Below are positions 55,588 through 64,000 of a stretch of 64,000 nucleotides of DNA, one piece after another. This DNA is from Leptospiraceae bacterium (lineage in GTDB: Bacteria > Spirochaetota > Leptospiria > Leptospirales > Leptospiraceae). Made by a program: the position numbers and the translations under genes. A model generated the notes under the pieces. That model ran no database searches. It was not told the DNA's origin and saw only the letters and a program-made list of their open reading frames with translations. Each line of letters begins with the position of its first letter. The stretch's first letter is position 1. Where the stretch lies: positions 1-64,000 of the forward strand of contig JACKPA010000007.1 of assembly GCA_024233865.1 (NCBI GenBank), written 5' to 3'.

Positions 55588-55620
55588 GGGTGAACCCCTG
55601 TGTTCACCCTTATTATTTTT
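55588..55620 (+). terminator. Hairpin plus T-run after the IPT paralogue gene
   Basis: GGGTGAAC (55588-55595) and GTTCACCC (55602-55609) form a perfect 8-bp stem with a 6-base loop, followed by TTATTATTTTT. It has the form of an intrinsic terminator for the rightward gene, though it also belongs to a dispersed-repeat block. Confidence 0.6.
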
Positions 55621-55651
55621 ATAACATTATTTCTTACACCTTAACTCAACG

Positions 55652-56482
55652 TTAAGCCAGTAATTCTTCTATTAACTGACTCATCAATGGGTCATAAGCT
55701 CGTCGTTCCCATAAATCTCCCCGAACACTATCCAATTCTGGTCCTGAATATGGTTCGCCCTTAACAACCCGAATATCATTGCGTCCCAACTGAGCTGCTG
55801 CACCTAAGGTGCTAGGAAAGGCATAATAGGGTAGACTCTTTTGACGGCTTAAAATGAGATGAAACATATCAGCTTCTACTTCGATTCCTTCCATACCTCC
55901 AATGGATACGCCAGCCTCTGCTTTGCTTTCCCCGAGCATTGTTGCTCGTAATAAGAAAAGAGCAATTTTTAAGTTTTGAGGTGCTTCGGGGGCAGATTGG
56001 CGATAGAGAAGATTTTGAAATTCATCTTCGCTCATTTCCGGAAGAAAGCTTTTGGCTTTTGCGAGGTCATCCGGTAGATGACTTACACGATTGATAACGG
56101 TATGACCGGAAGCTTCCATTTCCAGAAGACCTGGGGGAGGACTGTATTCTTTATTATCTACAAAAAGACGAGATTGGTAGGTGAGAATGGGAGGTTCTCC
56201 TTCTACTTTATCAAATAATTGAGCTTGTTCCATAATGGTTTGGGTAATCGAAGGATGTCCACCATGGGCAATTCTCCCTCCGGCTTCTAAAACCATAGTC
56301 ACAAGGCTGCGGACTGCGTCATTGATTCGAATGTCCAGTAGGTGTACCAGAAGCATTTCATCCATGGATTTATCCCCGCCCTCAAGAAATTTTGGGTTTC
56401 TAGATGGATTGGGTACACTGGCTGAAAGGAATACCACTCGACCCTTTAAGGGTCCTATATTTGGTGACCAGATTTTACTCAT
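55652..56482 (-). CDS. SLOG-superfamily protein partnered with TIR
   Basis: 276 residues. The N-terminal half resembles a SLOG (STALD-like) nucleotide-binding fold: GRVVFLSASVP, VRSLVTMVLEAGGRIAHGGHPSIT (an LOG-type GGH loop). The second half is predicted helical with a DPLMSQLIEELLA tail. No SIR2 domain is present. In Thoeris, ThsA joins SIR2 to a SLOG domain that binds a TIR-made cyclic nucleotide; here SLOG stands alone. Start ATG overlaps the TIR stop in ATGA, so both are translated together. Confidence 0.72.
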   Translation of the reverse strand: MSKIWSPNIGPLKGRVVFLSASVPNPSRNPKFLEGGDKSMDEMLLVHLLDIRINDAVRSLVTMVLEAGGRIAHGGHPSITQTIMEQAQLFDKVEGEPPILTYQSRLFVDNKEYSPPPGLLEMEASGHTVINRVSHLPDDLAKAKSFLPEMSEDEFQNLLYRQSAPEAPQNLKIALFLLRATMLGESKAEAGVSIGGMEGIEVEADMFHLILSRQKSLPYYAFPSTLGAAAQLGRNDIRVVKGEPYSGPELDSVRGDLWERRAYDPLMSQLIEELLA

Positions 56483-57741
56483 CTTTTGCCCTCCTTCATG
56501 TCATTTAGCAAGTCTGTCAGGTTAAAAATATTTTCGTAAGTTACAGGACTTCCGTTCACTGCCCAATCTAACTGTTGCTTTCGAGTAGAATGCATATTGG
56601 CAGTTTGTCCTATCACAATTCGTTTGGATCCCACGTCTTCAGTAGTCCTTGATCCGGCATCGAATAACTCCTTTAGACCAGGTGGACGAGGGCTTGGAAA
56701 TAAACTGTATGATTTACCATTAATATTTGTTGATATATAGGCTCCGTTCTCCGAGTAGATAGGAAGGAGTTTGGCTGATTGTATGGCATGATCAATTTTA
56801 TTTCGTATGAGTTGGAGTCGCCGAACCATGGATGCATCATGAATTAACATAATAAATTTCACCAAGCGTTCCAGTTCCTGGTTTTCAAGTTTGAATTGAT
56901 AACCAGGTGAATAATCGGATAAATTCGATTCTTTCAGAGCAACAACATTGCTTGCAGAAACGTATTGGTAGATTAAGTCTTTTGGGGAAGCTCCGGGGAG
57001 TCGTAGAATCTGCAATCCTAATTCGTATTTCCGGGCGAACTTTACTTCTTCCATGCACCACTGGGAATTGGAAAAATCGGGAGAGTGCAATAAGACTATC
57101 ATTGATTTGTCTGCCAATTGTTCAAAAAGACGCGCCTGAAAATCTTCACCAGGGTTAATACTCACAGTATCAAGAAATACTGAAAAATTGAGACGGGTCA
57201 ACGCATCAAAAAGTTGATCTGCCATCGGTTGGGTTTCCGTACGACGGTAAGAAATAAAAACCCTTCGATCTAGAGTTGTAACTCCGGCACGCGCTAGTAT
57301 GGTAGCCGCCATTTCCTCAACCGATGTATCCCAAAAAGCAATATTTTGCTTATTTAATGGAGGTGTTAGGGTTGGAGGTCCGGTCTTTATGACAGCTCTG
57401 GGCATCATTGGAAGCACCCAGGCACTTTTGTGCTGTTCGTTTAAAATTTCCAGAGTAATAGAGTCCGGTTCTGTCGGATTCACTCCGTCACAGAGTAAAA
57501 CATCCAGAAAATTTTTCCCTACCTGGGGTGAAAATCGATCAGATGGGTGGGTTATCTCCCACTTTCCACCTAGCCGAATAACAAGTTTTTCTAGCTCTGC
57601 CAAGAACTTTTTCAAATTTTCATCCATTTCCGGGTGATTTCGGTTTATACGGATATCAACCGGAATAGAAATAGGAAGTCCGTTTAACTTCGCCTGTAAC
57701 ACTTTCCCCTCTTGGGGATTAAAATAATGAATTGTAATCAT
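56479..57741 (-). CDS. TIR-domain protein, putative NADase or signalling enzyme
   Basis: 420 residues. Residues about 160-290 form a TIR domain: RRVFISYRRTETQPMADQL, VFLDTVSINPGEDF, and WCMEEVKFARK with the catalytic Glu near 229. The first ~155 residues are unrecognised (alpha/beta; PQEGKVLQAKLNGLPISIPV), and a ~130-residue C-terminal region is also unknown. It probably cleaves NAD, possibly to a signal molecule for the coupled SLOG protein. Overlaps that gene by 4 bp. Confidence 0.82.
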   Translation of the reverse strand: MITIHYFNPQEGKVLQAKLNGLPISIPVDIRINRNHPEMDENLKKFLAELEKLVIRLGGKWEITHPSDRFSPQVGKNFLDVLLCDGVNPTEPDSITLEILNEQHKSAWVLPMMPRAVIKTGPPTLTPPLNKQNIAFWDTSVEEMAATILARAGVTTLDRRVFISYRRTETQPMADQLFDALTRLNFSVFLDTVSINPGEDFQARLFEQLADKSMIVLLHSPDFSNSQWCMEEVKFARKYELGLQILRLPGASPKDLIYQYVSASNVVALKESNLSDYSPGYQFKLENQELERLVKFIMLIHDASMVRRLQLIRNKIDHAIQSAKLLPIYSENGAYISTNINGKSYSLFPSPRPPGLKELFDAGSRTTEDVGSKRIVIGQTANMHSTRKQQLDWAVNGSPVTYENIFNLTDLLNDMKEGKR

Positions 57742-57926
57742 CTTACCAACTGCTTAGTTCAACATAAAAAATTGTCAACTTTTTTTCATTATTAGGTGAT
57801 TTCACAATAATTCCCGATAAGAATATTAAGATAATCTAACCTTCTTATTTTGGAATCCAAATCGTCTTAAACAAAACTGACGTTAAATTATTGAAAAACT
57901 ATTTTTTACGCTGTCTCGAAAATGGG

Positions 57927-59900
57927 TTACTTTAAAGTAACCGCTCCCCCATATTTTATTCCAGCAAGGTAAGCAATATCTCGATCGAAAGTTGTTAGAT
58001 CATCCATAGAAAATTGATTCAAATGCGAATGACCACAGGCACGTGCTAGTATTTTCATCAAGTGAATCGAAGACTCAAGAAAATTTCTCAATTGCTCGGC
58101 TGATTTTTGAACAACTAGTCTAGACCTTAAATCTGGTTTCTGTGTGGCAATTCCTACTGGACAGTTATTTGTATGACAGGCTCTCATCCCCAAACATCCT
58201 ATCGATTGTATGGCTGAGTTAGAAATTGCTATTCCGTCTGCCCCAAGAGCCAATGCTTTAATAAAATCTGACTCTGTCCTAAGTCCACCTGTAATAATAA
58301 GTGTAATGTCACGCCTACCGCGATTATCTAGGTGTAGACGAGCTCTTGCAAGTGCTGGAATCGTTGGAACAGAAATATTTTTCTTAATAATTTCCGGGGC
58401 AGCACCGGTTCCTCCTCCACGTCCATCTAATATTATATAATCTACTCCAACAGAGAGAGCAAAGTCAATATCTTCCTCAATGTGCTGTGCGGAGATTTTA
58501 AATCCAATTGGAATTCCGCCTGACGCTTCTCTTACTTCTGAAGCAACTCTTGCATAGTCTTGCCAAGTAATAAGGTCTGTGAATGTTGGTGGACTAATCG
58601 CAGGTGTTCCTTCTGGTAGTCCTCTAACTTTTGCAATTTTTCCGATTACTTTTCCTCCAGGTAAATGTCCACCAGTTCCTGTTTTAGCTCCCTGTCCTCC
58701 TTTGAAATGAAATGCTTGCACCTTGGAAACCAAACTTAGATGCCATCCAAATCTTGCAGAGGCAAGTTCATAAAGATAACGAGAGTTAGCCTCTTGTTCT
58801 TCCGGTAACATACCGCCTTCCCCAGAACAGATTCCTGTTCCAGCTAATTCAGCTCCTATGGCTAAAGCGGTCTTTGCCTCTTCACTTAACGCGCCAAAGC
58901 TCATATCACTTACAAAAATTGGGATTTTCAATCGGAGAGGTTTTTTTGCGTTTGGACCAATAACCAGTTCAGTCTGAACAGCAATATTTTCTTGTAAAGG
59001 ACGACGTGCTAATTGTGCTGTAACTAATTGGATTTTGTCCCAACTCGGTAATTCCGTTATAGAAACTCCCATAGCCGAAACTTCTCCATGATGACCAATT
59101 GTTTTTAATCCATGCTTTGCTAGATTCTGAATGTATTTGTTTTTTGGTTCATCCGGTGATTCATTATTATCCGCATATAGGCCGAGATATTCTTCTCGAT
59201 TAAATGGTTGTGGATTCTCAACATTCCATGCTGCTATTTCATTTTCATCAACCAATACCGCATCGTTTTTAATATCAATCCATGAGTTAAATTTCTTTAA
59301 AACCTCACTGTTATTGTATTCACTTACACCTGTATCGTAGCGATAATCCCAATTGTGGACTCCGCAAATAAGATTTTTTCCTTCAATTTGTCCGTCAGAA
59401 AGGAGTGCCCCACGATGGTGACATCTTCCAAAGAAAACAGAAATTTGATTGTCATATCTTACAAGCACTAAATCTACATTAGCCACTAAAGCATAAGTTG
59501 GTTTTCTATCGGGTAATTTACTCCATGCTGCTATGTTTACTTTTTTACTACTTTGGGATTGCGGGGACTTTTCTTGAACTAAATTTTTACCATCAGCCTT
59601 GGTCTGTTCCATTTCCATAGCTAATTTGAAATCGTAATCGCTAATTCCTCCTGCATCATGTGTTGTTAGATGAACTTTCACCGTATTATATACATTAAAC
59701 CATTCTGGATGATGACCTATTTTTTCAGCTATAATTGAAATTTTACTCATCCAATCAAAAGCTATGACGAACGATTCAAATTTAAAGGTTTTGAATAGTT
59801 TATTTTCTACTATATTCCATTGATCTTCCTTTTTTAAAGAAGCATTTAAATCTAATAAAGATTTTTGAATTTGTGGGTCGTTATATTTAATTGCAGTCAT
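57927..59900 (-). CDS. Fusion: PCD-like, Rieske and glutamate-synthase-like FMN domains
   Basis: 657 residues in three parts. About 1-100: pterin-4a-carbinolamine dehydratase-like, with HHPEWFNVYNTVKVHLTTHD. About 120-225: Rieske [2Fe-2S], with CHHRGALL (near 157) and CGVHNWDY (near 179). About 260-650: glutamate synthase alpha-subunit-like FMN domain, with DMSFGALSEEAKTAL, GEGGMLPEE, and the iron-sulfur Cys region GCLGMRACHTNNCPVGIATQ. Rieske-GltB fusions are known in FMN-binding glutamate synthase-related proteins; the N-terminal PCD module is unusual. Substrate unknown; ammonia is unlikely without the amidotransferase domain. Confidence 0.85.
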   Translation of the reverse strand: MTAIKYNDPQIQKSLLDLNASLKKEDQWNIVENKLFKTFKFESFVIAFDWMSKISIIAEKIGHHPEWFNVYNTVKVHLTTHDAGGISDYDFKLAMEMEQTKADGKNLVQEKSPQSQSSKKVNIAAWSKLPDRKPTYALVANVDLVLVRYDNQISVFFGRCHHRGALLSDGQIEGKNLICGVHNWDYRYDTGVSEYNNSEVLKKFNSWIDIKNDAVLVDENEIAAWNVENPQPFNREEYLGLYADNNESPDEPKNKYIQNLAKHGLKTIGHHGEVSAMGVSITELPSWDKIQLVTAQLARRPLQENIAVQTELVIGPNAKKPLRLKIPIFVSDMSFGALSEEAKTALAIGAELAGTGICSGEGGMLPEEQEANSRYLYELASARFGWHLSLVSKVQAFHFKGGQGAKTGTGGHLPGGKVIGKIAKVRGLPEGTPAISPPTFTDLITWQDYARVASEVREASGGIPIGFKISAQHIEEDIDFALSVGVDYIILDGRGGGTGAAPEIIKKNISVPTIPALARARLHLDNRGRRDITLIITGGLRTESDFIKALALGADGIAISNSAIQSIGCLGMRACHTNNCPVGIATQKPDLRSRLVVQKSAEQLRNFLESSIHLMKILARACGHSHLNQFSMDDLTTFDRDIAYLAGIKYGGAVTLK

Positions 59901-60051
59901 TTGTGTTCCTTTTTATTTTTATAGGGTTTTGCGGATGTAAAACACACCTATTTTGTTCGTTCAAAGCGTAAACCTCATCCAAGTGTGACTTTGAGTGCTG
60001 TCTGACTCGTGCGATTCTTACAGCATCCCATACATCGAAAAGATTATCCAC
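59887..60051 (-). CDS. Small ORF upstream of the fusion gene
   Basis: 54 codons from GTG 60051 to TAA 59887, overlapping the start of the fusion gene by 14 bp. The text contains DNLFDVWDAVRIARVRQHSK and HLDEVYALNEQNR, a plausible amphipathic helix. A purine-rich GATGGA lies about 11 bp upstream. No family recognised. It might be a genuine small protein, a translational coupler, or a gene remnant. Confidence 0.3.
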   Translation of the reverse strand: MDNLFDVWDAVRIARVRQHSKSHLDEVYALNEQNRCVLHPQNPIKIKRNTNDCN

Positions 60052-60618
60052 CTATTTTTTTTCCATCACAACGTGAACTCTCTTCGCTACCAACTACTTA
60101 GACTTTCATGTATAAATGACATTATTGATAGACAATCAAAGAATTTTTTCAAAAAATAGTTGACTCTTTTTATTCCAAGAAAAATCTTGCATACACGAAT
60201 TGCACGAGTTAATTTGTGAAAATTCGCGAGATTTGTAACTGTAACATTTTAATCGTTTTTGGGTGTATTGAAAATATGCCAGGTTTCCTATATAAATAAA
60301 CATTAACAGGTGTATGTAAAAACAAAAAAATGTTGAATATGATTTTTTCTGAATTTGATATGGTTGTGGGCGGATTGACCAAACAATCACAAACAAACCA
60401 TTACTATCTCATTGCTAAAATGGCGATGGACATACAAAAAACCATGATACGATTGAAGCAATCACGAGAAAATGTCCGATAAGTTAAAGTTTTTCTATCT
60501 TCAAAACCCCTATCGAATAAAAATTTTTTGGAATTAATCCGGAAGATTAGAAATCTCCATAAAAAAAGCTTGAAATACTTATTGATTTATTATTTGTAAA
60601 CCTTATAATGGTGAATAT
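60052..60618. other. Intergenic stretch with one doubtful small ORF
   Basis: 567 bp between the fusion gene's upstream ORF and the Uma2 gene. Apart from a small open frame at 60330-60482 (50 codons; KMAMDIQKTMIRLKQSRENVR at its end), nothing clear was seen: no tRNA, no repeat-array and no obvious hairpin. A reverse frame at 60136-60396 reads as Phe/Tyr/Lys-rich non-coding sequence. Confidence 0.4.
60330..60482 (+). CDS. Doubtful small ORF, 50 residues
   Basis: Opens at ATG 60330 (or ATG 60339) and ends at TAA 60482. The C-terminal half is basic and helical (KTMIRLKQSRENVR). No ribosome binding site of note. Reported only because of the long gap it occupies. Confidence 0.2.
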   Translation: MLNMIFSEFDMVVGGLTKQSQTNHYYLIAKMAMDIQKTMIRLKQSRENVR

Positions 60619-61299
60619 ATGACACAAATTACGACTATGCAAGATACGAATTCTGTCCTTAGTCAGCTTTACTTTGATGAATCGTTAGAAACAACAAAGC
60701 ACCAAGACAATATGAGTATTCTAGTTCATTCCTTGGAAGAAGCTTGGAAATATCTCGACGATTTTTATATTTTAGGAAATATGTTTATGTACTACAATCC
60801 AAATACACTAAAATATAAAGACCTTCGAGGACCTGACTTTTTTTTGGTGAATGAAATATATAATGATTTCGATAGTAAAAGTTGGGTTATTTGGGAAGAA
60901 AATTGGAATTCACCCGATTTAATTATAGAGTTACTTTCTAATACAAATAATGAACTGAACCTGAAGTCAAAAAAAGAATTGTATGAGCAAGTTTTTAGGG
61001 CTAAAGAATATTTTATTTTCGATCCGAATAACCCCTCCAATTTTCAAGGTTGGCAATTAAACCAGGAAAATGTTTATATCGAATTGAATAAAAATAACCA
61101 TGGTTGGCTCTGGTCTGATGTCCTAAAATGTTGGCTTGGTTTGTGGAATGGAGTTATCAAAGAAAAAACCGATATTTGGCTTCGTTTTTATGATGCCAAT
61201 CATAAATTGATCCTTTTACCATCCGAAATTGAGCAGCAAGAAAAAGAATTTTTAACCCTCGGAATTCTTGAGCTTGAAGCGCTTTCTAAGGATAGTTGA
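60619..61299 (+). CDS. Uma2 family (DUF820) nuclease-like protein
   Basis: 226 residues. A PD-(D/E)XK-like core is visible: RGPDFFLVNEI (about 74), SPDLIIELLSNTN (about 100) and KKELYEQVFRAKEYFIFDP. These proteins are common in cyanobacteria and spirochaete genomes and resemble restriction endonucleases; a nuclease role is by family fold only. The downstream DUF309 gene starts 4 bp after its stop. Confidence 0.82.
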   Translation: MTQITTMQDTNSVLSQLYFDESLETTKHQDNMSILVHSLEEAWKYLDDFYILGNMFMYYNPNTLKYKDLRGPDFFLVNEIYNDFDSKSWVIWEENWNSPDLIIELLSNTNNELNLKSKKELYEQVFRAKEYFIFDPNNPSNFQGWQLNQENVYIELNKNNHGWLWSDVLKCWLGLWNGVIKEKTDIWLRFYDANHKLILLPSEIEQQEKEFLTLGILELEALSKDS

Positions 61300-61302
61300 C
61301 AA

Positions 61303-61725
61303 TTGAACTTTGAACTGAAATTTTTAACTCTTCACCTTAAAGAAACTAGGAATTCCGCTTTTAAAAAAGGCATAGATTTTTACAATATGGGCAAATACTT
61401 TGAAGCTCATGAAATCCTTGAATTCCAATGGAAAAAAGAAAAAGATGAAATGAAGCTTTTTTTACAAGCTCTAGTTCAAATTTGTATTGCCATGAATAAA
61501 ATTTGGGTAAAACCTAATTTTAAGGGAGCCAAATCTTTAGCAAGCAAAGCTCTAAACAAATTAAATATTTTACACGAAAGCCCTCAAACAACACCAGAAG
61601 GTAAAAAATACATTACTTATTTAATAGTAAAACTCAATTCTTTTTTGGAATTATTTCAAGACAAACATCCAGATTTTACGACTTACTCTCCTCCTTTGCT
61701 GAAGCAAATTGATTTTTATAGATAA
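61303..61725 (+). CDS. DUF309 family protein
   Basis: 140 residues. The family signature FKKGIDFYNMGKYFEAHEIL, LEFQWKKE, and FLQALVQICIAMNKI (about 20-70) is clear. DUF309 is a small helical domain of unknown role. The start is TTG 61303, 4 bp after the Uma2 stop, as there is no upstream ATG; the domain starts soon after. Confidence 0.8.
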   Translation: MNFELKFLTLHLKETRNSAFKKGIDFYNMGKYFEAHEILEFQWKKEKDEMKLFLQALVQICIAMNKIWVKPNFKGAKSLASKALNKLNILHESPQTTPEGKKYITYLIVKLNSFLELFQDKHPDFTTYSPPLLKQIDFYR

Positions 61726-61895
61726 TCTATATTTGCCCATTTTTTAAGCAATATAATTTAGATGTACAAATATTACTTGGTACGCTTAGTATTTAATAAA
61801 TAATTATTGCAAAAAATTTATAAACAATTATTAAAGATCTAATGATTTTACTTAAGTAAAAATCACATCTTTTAAAAATTCACCTGGGTTAGATT

Positions 61896-63935
61896 ATGGA
61901 AACAAAATCAATTAGTTCTCAATTAATAGCTGCAACCACCAAGATTGGAAATATTTTACACCAAATTAAAGAAATCAACAGTACAACCAAATTAATCGCC
62001 ATTAATGCCGCAATTGAATCCTCAAGGTCGGCTCAATTGGCTGATAATTTTTCTTCTCTTTCCGAGCAAGTTAGAACTCTTTCCACCCGTTCCGAAGAGG
62101 CTTTTTCTGAAATCCACGGACTGATAGAAAGTTTACGAAAAAGTTGCTCCAAAGCCATAGCGGTTAGATTGGCTGATGTCGCCATAGATATAATTGATAA
62201 AATTGATCGAAACCTTTTCGAAAGGAATTGTGACTGCCAAGCTTGGGCAACATTCAAAGACAATGTTCACACTTGTAATACAGGTGAAGGAGTGCGTCAA
62301 TCAACTGACTTGATTCGAAATCTGGTTGATATATACGAAGTTTATCATGATATTTTATTGTTGAATAAAGATGGAATTGTGATTGCTGCTGCCAAAAACA
62401 ACAATCTAGTCGGACAAGATCAATCAAATCGTCTTTGGTTTCAAGAAACCATCAATCGTAATAACGTATATGTAACTGATATGTACTATTCAGAATCTGT
62501 AAAAAATTATACTATTGCCTATTCCAGTCCGGTGAGAGATGAGAACAAAAATGTAATCGGAGTACTTTCCACTCGTTTTAATTGGGATTACATTTATGAT
62601 ATTATAGAAAAAGTAAAATTGGAACTGTCTAGCAGAATTGTTTTGATAAACGCAGACGGAACGGTTATCGCGTCCAAGCAAAAAAAAGAAATTCTCAGGG
62701 ATAATGTACTTTGGCTAGGTGCTGGTGAACAAAGTATAATGGGTAGACGAGGTTTTAGCATAGAAACAGCACGGAACGGACAGTGGAAAGCTTACGGTTA
62801 TTCCAAAACCAAAGGTTACAACGCATACACCGGAAAAGGTTGGTCTATTATAGTAGATGAACCTATCACAATAGAAAATCCAAGGGTCATGATTGAAACC
62901 TTCCAAGAAAGGCAAGACTTGAGACAAAATGAAGCAGAAACCAAAGCAAAAGCAAATTCCGAATCTGCCAATGCAGAATTGTTGCAAATAACCCATCAAT
63001 TGGGTGAATCCATAGAAACCATAAATCGCATCAACAATGTTACCACTACACTTGCCTTAAATGCTGCTATACGAGCGGACAGAGCTGGAGATGAAGGTAG
63101 AGCATTCTCCGTTTTGGCAGAAGAGGTGAGAGCATTTTCTCAAAAATCAGATTTACTAACGGAGGAAATCAATTCTACTCTGGACTCACTAAATCATGTA
63201 GTACAAGAAACAGCTTCTGCTCGTTTGGCTGACGCGGCATTTGATACAATTGATAAAGTAGATAGAAATCTTTTTGAAAGAAATTGCGACGTACAAGCTT
63301 GGACAACTTTTGCGGAAGTTATCCACTGTGCTGAAACGGGAGAAGGTGTGGAAGCAACTTGTGCCTTGTTAAAAGAGATTCATACTATCTATGAAGTTTA
63401 CTATGATATCTATTTACTCAATCAAAAAGGGATTATATGTGCTTCTGCCATACGCCAAGATTTGATCGGACAAGATCAATCTGACAGAGATTGGTTTCAG
63501 CAAACAAACCAAGGAAAACTTACTGTTACGGATATGTACAAATCCGAAACAGCCGGAGCGTATACTGTATCATATTGCGCACCTGTAAAAAATCGCACAG
63601 GTCAAATAGTTGGTGTTATAACAACAAGATTCAATTGGAATTTTATTGTTGATATCATCAATGCTGCACTTGTATATAGTGACTGTCAAGTGTATTTATT
63701 AAATCTAAATGGCTTTGTTATCGCATCTGCAAATAACAAAGATTTTTTAAAGCGAGACTTCTCCAAATTTGAGGCTTTCCGATTGGCATCCGAAGGGAAT
63801 AACGGTTTTATTGTTGAAAGCGATCCGGAAACAAACCATATATATTTGATTGGTTATGCGAGAACAGAAGGTTACAATCGTTACAAAGGGAAGGGCTGGA
63901 TTATACTAATATTGCAACACAAAGGATTTAAATAG
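61896..63935 (+). CDS. Duplicated MCP-like receptor without membrane segments
   Basis: 679 residues made of two repeats. Each has an MCP-type coiled-coil (LIAINAAIESSRSAQLADNF, about 30; LALNAAIRADRAGDEGRAF, about 385) followed by a Cache-like sensor unit (YEVYHDILLLNKDGIVIAAA, VGQDQSNRLWFQE, VTDMYYSES; second copy YEVYYDIYLLNQKGIICASA). No hydrophobic transmembrane helix was found, so the sensors appear cytoplasmic, which is unusual for Cache domains. It probably feeds a chemotaxis-type signal pathway. The next gene starts 6 bp after. Confidence 0.85.
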   Translation: METKSISSQLIAATTKIGNILHQIKEINSTTKLIAINAAIESSRSAQLADNFSSLSEQVRTLSTRSEEAFSEIHGLIESLRKSCSKAIAVRLADVAIDIIDKIDRNLFERNCDCQAWATFKDNVHTCNTGEGVRQSTDLIRNLVDIYEVYHDILLLNKDGIVIAAAKNNNLVGQDQSNRLWFQETINRNNVYVTDMYYSESVKNYTIAYSSPVRDENKNVIGVLSTRFNWDYIYDIIEKVKLELSSRIVLINADGTVIASKQKKEILRDNVLWLGAGEQSIMGRRGFSIETARNGQWKAYGYSKTKGYNAYTGKGWSIIVDEPITIENPRVMIETFQERQDLRQNEAETKAKANSESANAELLQITHQLGESIETINRINNVTTTLALNAAIRADRAGDEGRAFSVLAEEVRAFSQKSDLLTEEINSTLDSLNHVVQETASARLADAAFDTIDKVDRNLFERNCDVQAWTTFAEVIHCAETGEGVEATCALLKEIHTIYEVYYDIYLLNQKGIICASAIRQDLIGQDQSDRDWFQQTNQGKLTVTDMYKSETAGAYTVSYCAPVKNRTGQIVGVITTRFNWNFIVDIINAALVYSDCQVYLLNLNGFVIASANNKDFLKRDFSKFEAFRLASEGNNGFIVESDPETNHIYLIGYARTEGYNRYKGKGWIILILQHKGFK

Positions 63936-63940
63936 AATTC

Positions 63941-64000
63941 ATGCAAGAATTAACCGTAAAACAAGATGAACAATTATCGGATATAAAACAATTTTGTTTT
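63941..64000 (+). CDS. Start of a new gene, cut by the window edge
   Basis: ATG 63941, six bp after the MCP-like stop, opens a frame to the edge (MQELTVKQDEQLSDIKQFCF). The text and position suit a CheW-like coupling protein, but 20 residues are too few to tell. Confidence 0.45.
   Translation, partial: MQELTVKQDEQLSDIKQFCF

Noticed and set aside
60136..60396. Minus-strand 86-codon frame
   Set aside because: Low-complexity Phe/Tyr/Lys/Ser content, no ribosome binding site and no recognisable motif.

Overview
This is a low-GC (visibly AT-rich) bacterial chromosome segment from a diderm. Many lipoproteins have relaxed lipoboxes (VSNC, FVNC, LLSC, FHTSC, FYSC). There is an LpxL-type acyltransferase, a TolC/RND efflux pair, a cbb3 oxidase operon and an LCP-rsfS pair. 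Together these suggest a spirochaete of the Leptospira lineage. That is an inference from gene content, because no rRNA or other decisive marker lies in the window.

Layout. 1-8.45 kb (minus): a 2424-residue RHS/YD-repeat protein, a small lipoprotein, and a second RHS core under its own short N-terminus running off the left edge (main-plus-orphan arrangement). 8.7-16 kb: LpxL-like acyltransferase, TolC/RND efflux genes, AspT-type exchanger. 16.2-21 kb: ccoNOQP-ccoG-ccoH with a single-haem CcoP. 21.1-27.4 kb: DUF3332 lipoprotein, TldD/PmbA, DUF4416, lipoprotein, an LCP protein apparently started at ATT, and RsfS.

27.9-36.2 kb (minus): the most striking locus. Ten tightly packed or overlapping genes encode a FabZ-type dehydratase, a ketosynthase-like subunit with Glu at the catalytic Cys position, an intact ketosynthase, two SDR reductases, a nitroreductase, an acyl carrier protein, a hotdog protein lacking the catalytic His, and two radical SAM enzymes resembling the tetraether-lipid-synthase (Tes/MJ0619) family. 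It reads as an acyl or polyketide assembly line whose product is modified by radical chemistry, possibly an unusual membrane lipid or polyene.

36.4-57.7 kb: an accessory region rich in surface and conflict-type genes. It has a chimeric caspase-like pseudogene, a double TAXI-type lipoprotein, an NHL-repeat lipoprotein, a DUF1566 lipoprotein, an intact caspase-like protease, a kinase-like protein coupled to a SEFIR-STAND-WD40-TPR giant, a Cys-rich repeat protein, two tandem IPT membrane proteins (one with peptidoglycan-binding and M15 peptidase domains), and a translationally coupled TIR + SLOG pair resembling Thoeris components.

57.9-64 kb: a PCD-Rieske-glutamate-synthase-like fusion protein, an intergenic stretch with two doubtful small ORFs, Uma2 and DUF309 proteins, a duplicated MCP-like protein without membrane segments, and the start of another gene. 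Dispersed repeats of two or three families occur at 317, 479, 8568, 27484, 27828 and 55536. All functional calls are read from motifs by eye; no searches were run.
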